Shown piece after piece: positions 44,759 to 53,593 of a stretch of DNA of 64,000 nt. The DNA is from CATOSD01 sp965203135 (lineage in GTDB: Bacteria > Chloroflexota > Dehalococcoidia > Lucifugimonadales > CATOSD01). Made by a program: the position numbers and the translations under genes. Each line of letters starts with the position of its first letter. Position 1 is the stretch's first letter. The notes under the pieces were generated by a model that worked only from the letters and a program-made list of their open reading frames with translations, was not told the DNA's origin and did no database searches. The stretch is taken from the NCBI GenBank assembly GCA_965203135.1, contig CBDBBO010000002.1, forward strand, positions 1-64,000. Reading direction: 5' to 3'.

Positions 44759-45301
44759 ATGGCTACGGCAACCAGGTTGCAGGTGCTGGACCCCACGGTC
44801 GAGCCGATTCCCGTCAACGCGGTAGTCGCTCCCCGCCCCGAGACGCTCGACGGCACGGTGGTGGGACTGCTCGCCAACGGCAAGCACAACTCCCCCGAGA
44901 TTCTGGAAATGGTCCAGGAGATTCTCGCCGACCGCTACGACTTCAAAGACGTGGTGGTCCGCAACAAGGGCAACGCCTCGCGGCCCTGCCCCAAGCACAT
45001 CATGGACGAGATGGTCGAGCAGTGCGACGTGGTGATCACCGCGTCGGGTGATTGAGGCTCCTGCTCATCGTGCAGTGTGCACGACGGAATCGAGTTCGAG
45101 AAGAACGGAGTCCCCGCGGCGGTCATCTGCACCGAGCCGTTCGTGTCGAGCGGCAAGGCGATGTCCAAGATAGGCGGCATCCCCGACTATCCCTTCGTGG
45201 TGGTGCCCCACCCGCTGGGCAGCCTGCCCGAGGACGTCCTCCGCGAGCGCGCCATGCGCGCTGCTCCCGAGGTGTTGCAGATACTGCTCGCCAAGGAATA
45301 G
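44759..45301 (+). CDS. UGSC-family selenoprotein
   Basis: ATG at 44759 (AAGGAGGG six bases upstream). The frame reads to CDVVITASGD, then TGA at 45053-45055, then GSCSSCSVHDGIEFEKNGVPAAVICTEPF and on to TAG at 45301. The TGA plus following codons spell U-G-S-C, the signature of the known UGSC (seleno)protein family, so it is called as selenocysteine 99 of a 180-aa protein. The downstream CxxC (GSCSSC) and the thiol context suggest a redox or reductase role, but the family has no established reaction. A 7-bp hairpin (45068-45084) starts within SECIS distance. Automatic annotation would split it into 98-aa and 75-aa pieces. Codon use and domain continuity are normal across the TGA. Confidence 0.9.
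45068..45084 (+). promoter_or_regulatory. Bacterial SECIS element of the UGSC gene
   Basis: TCGTGCA-GTG-TGCACGA: perfect 7-bp stem, 3-base loop beginning with G, loop starting 20 nt after the TGA, the same distance as in the divergent UPWC gene. Fits the published bacterial SECIS rules (loop 16-37 nt from UGA, G among the first two loop bases). Confidence 0.78.
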
Positions 45302-45322
45302 ACGACGCGAAACAGGGCGCGG

Positions 45323-45610
45323 CTAGTCGGCCACTTCGAACCGCTCGGACTCCGGCGGCCGCGCCCAAAGCTCCTCAGCCCCCGCCATCGCCTTCGCCCG
45401 CTCCGGGCTGGCGCGCCACGCGTCGTATATCTCGTTGCTGTCCCAGACGACGATGCTCGTTATCTTCGTGGGGTCGCTCAGCGAGAGCAGCGTCTGGCGC
45501 GAGCGAAACCCCGGCGCCCGGCTCTGCGCCAGCCCGTTGCCGTCCAGCAGCCGCCTCGCCTCCTCCACCCTGTCCTCCTTCGCCCAGTGGTGTGTCAGCA
45601 CTCCGATCAT
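45323..45610 (-). CDS. Antibiotic-biosynthesis-monooxygenase-like small protein
   Basis: 95 aa, ferredoxin-like fold of the ABM/Dabb group: MIGVLTHHWAKEDRVEEARRLLDGNGLAQSRAPGFRSRQTLLS, then ITSIVVWDSNEIYDAWRASPE. Typically a dimeric heme-degrading, quinol-oxidising or simply binding protein; the exact role is unknown. Convergent with the UGSC gene, 21 bases apart. Confidence 0.8.
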   Translation of the reverse strand: MIGVLTHHWAKEDRVEEARRLLDGNGLAQSRAPGFRSRQTLLSLSDPTKITSIVVWDSNEIYDAWRASPERAKAMAGAEELWARPPESERFEVAD

Positions 45611-45710
45611 TCCTCTTCACCTCGCCGGTGATTTCGCGTCCTCCGCGGTGGCGCCGAGTGTAGCAGCGCACCCGCCGGCCCGTCAAAACGCCCAATAGCC
45701 TGTCCGACAA

Positions 45711-45750
45711 GTCCCCTCTCCCAAGACTGGGAGAGGGTTAGGGTGAGGGT
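45711..45750. repeat. REP-A copy 4
   Basis: CCCCTCTCCC-AAGACT-GGGAGAGGGTTAGGGTGAGGG. Preceded by TGTCCGACAAG, similar to the TATCCGATTAG before copy 5, so the repeat may be longer on that side. Confidence 0.85.
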
Positions 45751-45891
45751 TGAACGTCAGCGTTCCATCAAGCCTGAACTGTTGTCCCCCCACTGGACTC
45801 GCCGCCACCCGCGTTGGTACACTCCCGCGCGTATGTACCCGATCCCACGGCACAACCAAGTGCGGCGGGAGCAACCGAGCAGGAGGCGGCC

Positions 45892-47340
45892 ATGCCCGCA
45901 CGCGGAGGCGATCAGTACCTGGAGGGCCTGCGCCAGTCCGAGCGCGAGGTCTGGATCGACGGCGAGCGCGTGGACGACGTTACGTCCCATCCCGCCTTCC
46001 GCCGCGGCGCTCGCTCCCTCGCCGCGCTCTACGACATGCAGCTCACCCCCGACCTCCGGGGCGAGATGACCTACCCGTCCCCCACCACCGGCGACCATGT
46101 CGGCCTGTCGTTCCTGACGCCGCGCTCCCGGCACGACCTCGAGCGCCGCAGCCGCATGATGGCCCACTGGGCGCACTTTAGCGGCGGCATGATGGGACGC
46201 ACCCCCGACTACCTCAACGGCAGTCTCATGGCCCAGGCCGCCGCCTCCGACTTCTTCGCCCGCAACCGCCCGGAGTTCTCCCGGAACATCCGCCGCTACT
46301 ACGAGCACGTCCGCGAGAACGACCTCGCGCTGACCCACACGCTCGTAAACGTCCGCCGCACCCGCTCGCCGCAGGCGACCATCGGCACCGACGAGGAGGT
46401 CTCCCTGCGCGCGATCCGGGAAACGGACGCCGGCGTAGTCGTCAGGGGGGCGCGCGTCCTGGCCACGCTCGGCCCCATCTCGGACGAGATCATCGTCGCG
46501 CCCTCCACCGTGCTCCGCGCCGGCCCCGGCGCCGAACAGTTCGCCCTCTCGTTCGCCATACCCTGCGGCCAGCCCGGCCTCAGGTTCATCTGCCGCGAGA
46601 GCTTCGACCTGGGCAGGTCCCACTTCGACCACCCGCTCGGCTCGCGCTTCGAGGAGATGGACGCCATCGTCTTCTTCGACGACGTCCTGGTGCCCTGGGA
46701 GCGCCTGTTCCTGCTGGACGACGTGGAGCTCGCCAACTCGTGCTACGCCGCCACCAACGCCGTCGTCCACATGATGCACCAGGTCGTCGTCAAAAACGTC
46801 GCCAAGGCGGAGTTCGTGCTGGGCGTGGCGTGCCTGGTGGCCGAAACGCTCGGCTCCGAGCAGTCCCCGCAGGTCCAGGAGCGCATAACCGAGATCATCC
46901 TGGATCTGGAAGTGATGCGCGCCTGCCTCCGCGCCTCAGAGGCCGACGCCGCGCCCGACGACTGGGGTGTCACCTGTCCCGCCCGTATGCCGTTGGACGC
47001 GGCCCGCAACCTCTTCCCGCGCATGTACCCGCGCATGGTCGAGATACTGCAACTGCTGGGGTCGAGCAGCCTCATGGCGCTGCCCACCGAGGCCGACTTC
47101 GCCACCGAGCTCGAGCCCGATCTGGAGCGCTACCTGTCGACCGGCACGGCCACCGGCGAGCAGCGTGTGCGCCTATTCCGCCTGGCCTGGGACGTCGCGT
47201 GCAGCGCGTTCGGCTCGCGCCAGGTGTTGTACGAACGCTTCTTCTTCGGCGACCCCTCCCGCATGGCAAGCGCCCTCTACGCCATCTACGACAAAGAACC
47301 CCTCAAGCACCGCGTCCGCCAGTTCCTCGCCCGCGAGTAG
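45892..47340 (+). CDS. 4-hydroxyphenylacetate 3-hydroxylase-family flavoprotein
   Basis: 482-aa FADH2-dependent monooxygenase of the HpaB/acyl-CoA-dehydrogenase-like fold. QYLEGLRQSEREVWIDGERVDDV, the flavin-binding middle (THTLVNVRRTRSP, SDEIIVAPSTVLR), FDDVLVPWERLFLLDD and a C-terminal helical domain are typical. Needs a separate flavin reductase (HpaC-like), which is not in the window. The phenolic or pyrrole-type substrate is unknown. ATG at 45892 has AGGAGG five bases upstream; the earlier in-frame start at 45814 is not conserved. Confidence 0.92.
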   Translation: MPARGGDQYLEGLRQSEREVWIDGERVDDVTSHPAFRRGARSLAALYDMQLTPDLRGEMTYPSPTTGDHVGLSFLTPRSRHDLERRSRMMAHWAHFSGGMMGRTPDYLNGSLMAQAAASDFFARNRPEFSRNIRRYYEHVRENDLALTHTLVNVRRTRSPQATIGTDEEVSLRAIRETDAGVVVRGARVLATLGPISDEIIVAPSTVLRAGPGAEQFALSFAIPCGQPGLRFICRESFDLGRSHFDHPLGSRFEEMDAIVFFDDVLVPWERLFLLDDVELANSCYAATNAVVHMMHQVVVKNVAKAEFVLGVACLVAETLGSEQSPQVQERITEIILDLEVMRACLRASEADAAPDDWGVTCPARMPLDAARNLFPRMYPRMVEILQLLGSSSLMALPTEADFATELEPDLERYLSTGTATGEQRVRLFRLAWDVACSAFGSRQVLYERFFFGDPSRMASALYAIYDKEPLKHRVRQFLARE

Positions 47341-47363
47341 GGATCGGCCTTGGGGTTCGGGGT

Positions 47364-48875
47364 CTAGCCGAAGAGACTGTCCGCGTTCGCCCTCCACAAA
47401 GCGATGTCTCCCGGTCTCTCTGAATAAGAGCTTGTCTCGCGCCGGTATCCTGAATCGCGCTGCCCACGATAGGACAGCCAGTTGAAGCTTCCCCACGCGC
47501 AGAATTTCTCATCACAAATGATGAACTTCTCGTGGGTGTCCGTGATTTTCTCGATCAATTTGCTCTTTAGATTTCGTGGAACCAACGATTGTAACCTATC
47601 GAGTACTTCCCGTCCCTTGGCCCTGTTGCGTGAATCGGCGGGCCCGCGCCTCCGGACGCCTAGCCCCCAAGCGATTCGCACTTGTACACCTCTCCCGACG
47701 GCTGCTGCGATCAACCTGGATACTTCATCGTCGAAGGCATATGGGTCTATCCAGGCCGAAACCAGAGTTAGCTGGTTAGTGGCTTCACGAACAGCCTTCA
47801 GCAGCACGTGGCGGTGTTCTTCCGTCTTGATAAGGCGGATTTCACCCTTGGTAATCTCTTCTAGCTTACTTTCCTTATCTGCTAGCGATTTCTCCAAAGC
47901 CTGTTTCTCAGTTTCAAGGACTTTGATTCTGCAATTGAGCTCGGAGCGTTCTTGGGAGTTCTGGGTGGCTTGCTGCGTTGCTCTAGCTTCTGAGACTGTT
48001 CTTGCCGCATCGCCTACTTCCTGGTCAAGGCCATCTACTTCCTGCAAAAGGGAGAGTTCTTCCATTGACAAGTATGGCGATTCAAACCTAGCGGTAACTG
48101 ATACGGCCTTCAATTCTTCTGGTACCAGTTCGGCACCACGGTCAGCCAATCTCTGGATTTCTGCGGACTCTTCCACAAGGTACTGTTGCGCGCGGTACGC
48201 GGCGAACACCGACTGGTCTCCGTTGGGAGCGTCCAGTTTGACTACGATGACGTCATCCCGGTACTTGAGGTGTATGTCCCTTACATCGGCAACCTCAATG
48301 ATCTCGGTCTCTTGGTCGAGTTGCCAGTTAGGGTGAAGATACTCCCTGACCTCGTCCAATCTGATGTTACTGAGTCGCGGCTTGCGAGGACGTGTTGGAA
48401 GGACAAAAAGACCATTCTTCCTAACTTCGTCTCTGTGAAGCAATTGGCGAGTGTCCACATCTACAATTCGCTTGGTCAAGGGGTCGTATGGAACGTGGTC
48501 GTGTCGATTGCGCGGGCGAAATGTTCTGCCCCCATCGTTGAGAGCCTGCTTGCCTTTATCCGTAATGGTAATACCGAGAGTAGGGGCTTGCTTGACCAGT
48601 TCCTGCTCAAGCAGTTCTACCGAGGCACCGGCCACGTAGGTTTGCGAAATGCCAAGCAGCCTGCCAATCTCCTCGGGTTGCGTCGTGCCCAAGGCCGACA
48701 ATCGTAGTACGAATCTGGCTGGCGTAGAAAGGTCAGCCCTTGCGATTTCCGTCATCTTCAGCCTGACTTCGTAAATGGGCAAGCATACTTCAAACGGAAC
48801 ATCGACGATGTGGTCGGGGAACCGTCGTTTTGCTCGGGTTGCGACCTCATCGAGGGGATTCTGGACGAGTGTCAT
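47364..48875 (-). CDS. mkoB: Mokosh type I PLD-nuclease subunit (MkoB-like)
   Basis: 503 aa. The N-terminal half is a winged-helix-like and unknown region (ARFVLRLSALGTTQPEEIGRLLGISQTYV). A coiled coil of Ser/Glu/Lys-rich heptads follows (about 280-340), then a C-terminal phospholipase D domain with His448-x-Lys450 in THEKFIICDEKFCAWGSFNWLS, a complete HKD site. Its ATG overlaps the stop of the kinase-helicase gene by four bases (ATGA). Known two-gene Mokosh type I systems pair a kinase-RNA helicase protein with such a PLD protein, giving the name. Expected to degrade nucleic acid when phage is detected. Somewhat lower GC than the flanks suggests transfer. Confidence 0.82.
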   Translation of the reverse strand: MTLVQNPLDEVATRAKRRFPDHIVDVPFEVCLPIYEVRLKMTEIARADLSTPARFVLRLSALGTTQPEEIGRLLGISQTYVAGASVELLEQELVKQAPTLGITITDKGKQALNDGGRTFRPRNRHDHVPYDPLTKRIVDVDTRQLLHRDEVRKNGLFVLPTRPRKPRLSNIRLDEVREYLHPNWQLDQETEIIEVADVRDIHLKYRDDVIVVKLDAPNGDQSVFAAYRAQQYLVEESAEIQRLADRGAELVPEELKAVSVTARFESPYLSMEELSLLQEVDGLDQEVGDAARTVSEARATQQATQNSQERSELNCRIKVLETEKQALEKSLADKESKLEEITKGEIRLIKTEEHRHVLLKAVREATNQLTLVSAWIDPYAFDDEVSRLIAAAVGRGVQVRIAWGLGVRRRGPADSRNRAKGREVLDRLQSLVPRNLKSKLIEKITDTHEKFIICDEKFCAWGSFNWLSYRGQRDSGYRRETSSYSERPGDIALWRANADSLFG

Positions 48876-51800
48876 AGGAAGCCCACCAGGCTAGGTTGGA
48901 TTATCTTGCACTCTTCGGGGTGTGATTGAATGTGATTAAGCACTGACGCGAAGGGGTTCATTTCAGCGCCAGTGGTCGCGTTCTCCATCATGAATCCATC
49001 GCCGACGATTACGAGTAAGTCACGAGCCCGGGATAACGCAACGTTAATCCTCCGTTCGTCCCTTAAGAATCCTAGCCTTCTTTCTCTATTCGACCGTACA
49101 GTGGAGTAGATTACTACGTCGCATTCGCGCCCTTGAAACGAGTCAACGGTAGCAACCTCTATCTTGATGTTACGCCATCGCAAGTTGTCATCGGGATCAA
49201 TTCTAGTCGAGAGCATATCCACCTGCGCCCGGTATCCGCTAATTACGGCAACAGTTGGCTTTTGTCGACGCCCTAGGCATTTCTCTTCTAGCTTTTCTAC
49301 CAATTGCAGCACTGCGTCCGCCTCAACGGCATTGGCGAATGATGGCCCAACTCGACTTTCCGCTCGGTTCGGCATTGATGTAGTGGACAGCCAAGTTACG
49401 GGGGCTGGCATCCAGTGGAAGGCGGACCTCCGCGACCGTGTTCTTGTTCCGTTCTCCAGTTGCCCATCATAGAACACAGAACTGATAAGGTTACCAATGG
49501 CTGGAACCATACGATTTTGGGTTTGGAGCGCCGAGAGAGCATCCTCCTCTGAAGCTTTGAGTTGTTCTATGAGTGACTGGAATAGGCTGGTATCAAGCGT
49601 GTGCTCATCATCTGCCTCCCCATATTCCACTTCAATACCCTCTTCGACCATTGGAGGCAATTGGCGTTCGTCGCCGACTAGGATCACCCTCTCAGACTGC
49701 ACCATGGGAATCAGTACTTCGGGAACCGTAGCTCTTCCCGCCTCGTCAACCACTGCCCAATCGAATCTGACCTCTCCGATCTGTGCCGCGCGACCTCGCT
49801 TCCCGCTGTACAAACAGGTTGCCGCGACGACACTGGACGAGTCTGCAATCAGCTTCTGGAAGTCTTGAGAGAGTCCAACGACCCTCTCCCAATCCGTCAG
49901 CAAACGCCTTAGCTCCTGTATTCTCCTAAGTTCCTGCCTAGCGGGGTCAATGGCTCCTGATTCAGAGCGATTGGGAGACGCCGCCTTCATTAGTGCTGAC
50001 AGCGTCTCCAGTTCATTCATTCCTTCGGCCTCTATAGGCTTGGGCAATAGGCTTTTCAAGGCGTCCAACTGGTTTCTTAGCTCGGAACGAGTTTGTTCCA
50101 CTATTGCAGACACTTCATCATGCGTGGTGGATGGTGCCTCCGTTCCAAGGGAGGAACGTTCTTCCTCGTACTCTTGAAGCTGCGCTGCCAGTTGCCGCGC
50201 CTCCAAAATCCATTCCTCAATGGCGTCTGCATCTTCCCATGCAGGTTCGATTTCAGATTCCAAAGATCTTATGGCAGCCCTAGCATTGCGTTCCTCTGAG
50301 CGTAGACTCACGATTTCGGGTCGGCAATTGGCCAAAACTTCCTGACGCCAAGCACGAGCGCGTTCTTCCAACGTCCATTTCTCTCCGCCTTGTCCAATCT
50401 TCCCCGTTCGGCCAAGTCTGACCATTTCGGGGCAAGTGTCTCCGGCAGCCGATGCTATTTGCTCAAGCGCGTGATCTACAGCAACGTTTGATTGAGAAGT
50501 GAGTAGTATCCTGGATTCGGGTTCTCGCTTGAGGATTTGAAGGACCATCTCCGCAATGACTGACGTCTTGCCGGTTCCAGGTGGCCCCTGAATCATATAC
50601 AACTCATTGCTGGAAATGGCCTTTTGAACCGCTCTCTTCTGGTCGTTTGACAACCACTCCTGATAAAACTCCAGATCAGGTTCCGCAATGCTAGTCGCGC
50701 TAGAAGGATCAACTATCACGCGCGCCAAGTTGGGATTTACCATCTGCTCATAAAGGAAATCGTTGACAGCGCGCATCAGCCTAGTGTTCGACGCCAGAGC
50801 TTCTATCCTGTTGGTGGTGAGCATCCCAGACTTTGGCATTTGCGAATCGCTTCTGCGGAAAGTACCGTGCTCCTTTGCCACTTCGACAACACGGCCCCGA
50901 ACTGCTATCAAGTTGCCTACGGGCGTCAATTGAGTTTGCCCATCTTCTCTGACTGCCAATGGCGTGTCGTCCTGCCAGCCAAGGTTGTCGGGGGGAATGA
51001 CCGCCAAGGTGAAGCTCCAGTGGTCACGCTCCTCCGACACCTTGGAGTACCTCAAAGATATAGCATCCGCTTCAATGCGCTTTCGGTTCTCGCTTAGTGC
51101 TTTCTTCCACTTCTCTATGAAGTCGCGCCGAGAACGCCATCGCTCGTTTGACACGATATCGACAGCCTCATGTGTGTCAATCCTAGCAAGCAGGCTGTTC
51201 AGTTGTTCTGTCGCCAATGACAGAGACTGGGCATCTTTCTCGTAGGAGTAGTTGAACGTGACGGCTTCCCACCTGGCACGGTAGGGCATGGCTCGCCCCT
51301 TCTGCCTTTCCAGGTCGGGGGCATAAAGATTGTGAACAGTTTTCACTACGAGGGAGTCTCCTTCGTCGCCGGGGACACATATGAGACGGAGAGAGTCGCC
51401 AAGGACAACGATGTCCCGGCTGTCGTAGCGGTCTCGGTGGACATAGACGTCGTCACGTTCACTTCCACCAAGGTCTTGCAAGACGGCGTCCGCAACTGAC
51501 TGGAAGTCATCTCTGAAACTCAGGCCAGCCGCAATAACGTCATTCAGGGCAGTTCTTGTTAGAACCAAGAAGTGATTGGGCAGCGTTTCACGCTGGCGAG
51601 TGACCGACTCAAGGCGTCGTACCAAGTCGGATCCTCTTGACAACCGGTATTCTGAGTTTTCTGCCAGCATCCACTTCATAATGTTCCTGATGGGAAGAGG
51701 ATGCTCTCCCAACTGGTCAGCCATATCAACGGTTGGACCTCCATGGAGAGGTTCATTGCCAGAGAGCAAGTGGTAGAAAACGGCCCCCAGCGAGTAAATA

Positions 51801-52393
51801 TCCGATACGGGTCCGACCGATGAACCGGAACGTTGCTCCGGCGACGCGTACCCGCCGCTCCAAAAGCCAGCGAGGGTCTCTCCCACAGTCAACTCCGTGA
51901 GCAGCTTGCTGATTCCGAAGTCCGTCAACATAGGACGTCCTTCGGCGTCCAGCAGTACGTTAGAGGGCTTGATATCTCGGTGAATCACGTTCTCTGAGTG
52001 AGCATGAGCCAGGGCCTCTGCCAATTCACGCATGACTCGGTATGGCTCGAATCCACTCAGAACGGATCGCAGTTCGCCGTTCAAGTACCTATCGAGCGAA
52101 TACGGGTGATATTCCAAGACCAGGTAAGGGGGGCTGCCGTTGAGAGGCCAGTTGCTATGGATGAGTCGAACTATGTTTGGATGGTTTAGCCTCTTTAGAG
52201 AACTGGTATCGCGTTTAAACAACTCCCTCTTAATCTCATCGGCATGAGGTGTATCCAACACCTTTACGGCGACTTGGGAGTTGTCGGAAGCAGTGTCCAG
52301 GGCGAGGTAAACCGAACTCATTCGTCCGCTCCCTATCTGTTTCTGGAGCAGATAGCGGTCCGCAAACAACTCTTGTTGTGCAGTCATCATCAT
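48872..52393 (-). CDS. mkoA: Mokosh type I kinase-helicase (MkoA-like)
   Basis: 1173 aa, fusion of a Ser/Thr protein kinase and a superfamily 1 RNA helicase. The kinase is at residues ~13-270: glycine loop IGSGRMSSVY, Lys44, HRDIKPSN with Asp140, DFG at 158-160, all active-site residues kept. The helicase has Walker A GPPGTGKT at 603-610, DEAG at about 883-886, a GDERQLPP motif III and a C-terminal SF1 domain (VDSFQGRECDVVIYSTVRSN, RRINVALSRARD). A long helical insertion (about 690-830) separates the two halves. Three ATG codons stand in a row at 52393, 52390, 52387; no strong ribosome site. With the overlapping PLD gene this is the Mokosh type I order. Confidence 0.85.
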   Translation of the reverse strand: MMMTAQQELFADRYLLQKQIGSGRMSSVYLALDTASDNSQVAVKVLDTPHADEIKRELFKRDTSSLKRLNHPNIVRLIHSNWPLNGSPPYLVLEYHPYSLDRYLNGELRSVLSGFEPYRVMRELAEALAHAHSENVIHRDIKPSNVLLDAEGRPMLTDFGISKLLTELTVGETLAGFWSGGYASPEQRSGSSVGPVSDIYSLGAVFYHLLSGNEPLHGGPTVDMADQLGEHPLPIRNIMKWMLAENSEYRLSRGSDLVRRLESVTRQRETLPNHFLVLTRTALNDVIAAGLSFRDDFQSVADAVLQDLGGSERDDVYVHRDRYDSRDIVVLGDSLRLICVPGDEGDSLVVKTVHNLYAPDLERQKGRAMPYRARWEAVTFNYSYEKDAQSLSLATEQLNSLLARIDTHEAVDIVSNERWRSRRDFIEKWKKALSENRKRIEADAISLRYSKVSEERDHWSFTLAVIPPDNLGWQDDTPLAVREDGQTQLTPVGNLIAVRGRVVEVAKEHGTFRRSDSQMPKSGMLTTNRIEALASNTRLMRAVNDFLYEQMVNPNLARVIVDPSSATSIAEPDLEFYQEWLSNDQKRAVQKAISSNELYMIQGPPGTGKTSVIAEMVLQILKREPESRILLTSQSNVAVDHALEQIASAAGDTCPEMVRLGRTGKIGQGGEKWTLEERARAWRQEVLANCRPEIVSLRSEERNARAAIRSLESEIEPAWEDADAIEEWILEARQLAAQLQEYEEERSSLGTEAPSTTHDEVSAIVEQTRSELRNQLDALKSLLPKPIEAEGMNELETLSALMKAASPNRSESGAIDPARQELRRIQELRRLLTDWERVVGLSQDFQKLIADSSSVVAATCLYSGKRGRAAQIGEVRFDWAVVDEAGRATVPEVLIPMVQSERVILVGDERQLPPMVEEGIEVEYGEADDEHTLDTSLFQSLIEQLKASEEDALSALQTQNRMVPAIGNLISSVFYDGQLENGTRTRSRRSAFHWMPAPVTWLSTTSMPNRAESRVGPSFANAVEADAVLQLVEKLEEKCLGRRQKPTVAVISGYRAQVDMLSTRIDPDDNLRWRNIKIEVATVDSFQGRECDVVIYSTVRSNRERRLGFLRDERRINVALSRARDLLVIVGDGFMMENATTGAEMNPFASVLNHIQSHPEECKIIQPSLVGFL

Positions 52394-52458
52394 TCAGCCT
52401 TAAGAATAAGATGGTTCCCACCCTGCCTGTTGCAGGGGAATTTCAGGGCCACACCCCC

Positions 52459-53445
52459 CTACCCCCCCGGCGGCACCACCAGCACCGGGCTGCCCGACGT
52501 CCGCACCAGCGTCTCCGTCACGCTGCCCAGCACCCAGCGCGAGATCCCGGACCGCCCGTGCGTCGCCATCGCTATCACGTCGCAGTCGATCTCCTGGGAG
52601 TAGTCCGCGATGGCGGACGCCGGTGTGCCCAGGATCACCTTCGTGATCACCTTGACGCCCTTGTCCCTAAGCGCCGACGCGATCTCCCCCAGGTACTCGG
52701 ACGACTCCTGCTCCACTTCCAACTGGATCTTCGCGTCCGTCGCGTAGGCCATCCCCTCCAGGTACGCCGACGAGCTGTTGTCCAGCCTGAGCGCCTTGAC
52801 CAGCACCACCCTCAGCGACATCGCCAGCGCCAGGCTCTCCACGTATGGCAGCACGCTCTCCGCAAGCTCGGAGCCGTCCAGCGGCGCCAGCAGGGTGGTC
52901 ATCTTGCCACCCGGCTCCTGCTGGTACCGGCGTGCGCGCTCCGGCGTAATGGTGAGCACGGGAACGCTCACCGAGTGGATCACCTTGTCGGTCACGCTGC
53001 CCAGCACGCCCCGCGCTATCAGGTTCCTGCCGTGCGTGGACATGGCGATCAGGTCGCATCCCTCCGCCTCGGCTGATCGCGCTATCTGCTCGGCGGGCGT
53101 TCCGAGCACGATCTTGCCCTCGGCCTCGACTCCCTGCTCGCGCAGGCGCTCCGCGACCTCGCGCAGGTGCGCCTCGGCGCGCCTCTCCACGTTCTCCATG
53201 ATCTGCTGAACGAACGGGCCGCTCGACTCGTGGCGGCGAGTCCCGGCGCGCCGCCGCTCCTCGGGCGGGATTCCTCGACCGGACGCCTCTCCCCTCAGCG
53301 AGGTGGGGACCTCCAGCATGTCCGGGTCCACGACCGTGAGCAGCGTGATTCGCGCGCCCACGCCGCCGGCTATCCCCACGACGTAGGGAAGAATGCCCTC
53401 CGCCAGGTCCGTGCCGTCCAGCGGCACCAGAACGTGTGTGAACAT
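52459..53445 (-). CDS. Tandem universal stress protein
   Basis: 328 aa holding two UspA domains. Each has the strand/loop start (THVLVPLDGTDLAEGILPYV; TTLLAPLDGSELAESVLPYV) and the nucleotide-binding end (MSTHGRNLIARGVLGSVTDKVIHS; MATHGRSGISRWVLGSVTETLVR) with G-2x-G-9x-G(S/T). It likely binds ATP and responds to stress or starvation. ATG at 53445 has GAGGAG upstream; the frame continues to 53490 without domain character. Confidence 0.93.
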   Translation of the reverse strand: MFTHVLVPLDGTDLAEGILPYVVGIAGGVGARITLLTVVDPDMLEVPTSLRGEASGRGIPPEERRRAGTRRHESSGPFVQQIMENVERRAEAHLREVAERLREQGVEAEGKIVLGTPAEQIARSAEAEGCDLIAMSTHGRNLIARGVLGSVTDKVIHSVSVPVLTITPERARRYQQEPGGKMTTLLAPLDGSELAESVLPYVESLALAMSLRVVLVKALRLDNSSSAYLEGMAYATDAKIQLEVEQESSEYLGEIASALRDKGVKVITKVILGTPASAIADYSQEIDCDVIAMATHGRSGISRWVLGSVTETLVRTSGSPVLVVPPGG

Positions 53446-53524
53446 CTCGCTAGGCTCCTCTCGAAAAGGGGCGGCCTGGTACCGCGCCAATCTAAGTACG
53501 CTAGATTATGTTTCCCCATCCGTC

Positions 53525-53544
53525 ATTCCCGCGAAAGCGGGAAT
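53525..53544. repeat. REP-B copy 2
   Basis: ATTCCCGC-GAAA-GCGGGAAT, identical core to 42806. Situated between two minus-strand genes. Confidence 0.85.
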
Positions 53545-53593
53545 CCAGGGGCGGAGGCAGCCTCACGAATGGCAAGACTAGCTCGAACTGGTA

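Noticed and set aside
43981..45301. Genome-wide reassignment of TGA, or two chance nonsense mutations
   Set aside because: TGA ends many genes here in ATGA/GTGA overlaps, so it is a stop. Chance stops would not both hit a redox Cys position with a hairpin at the same distance.
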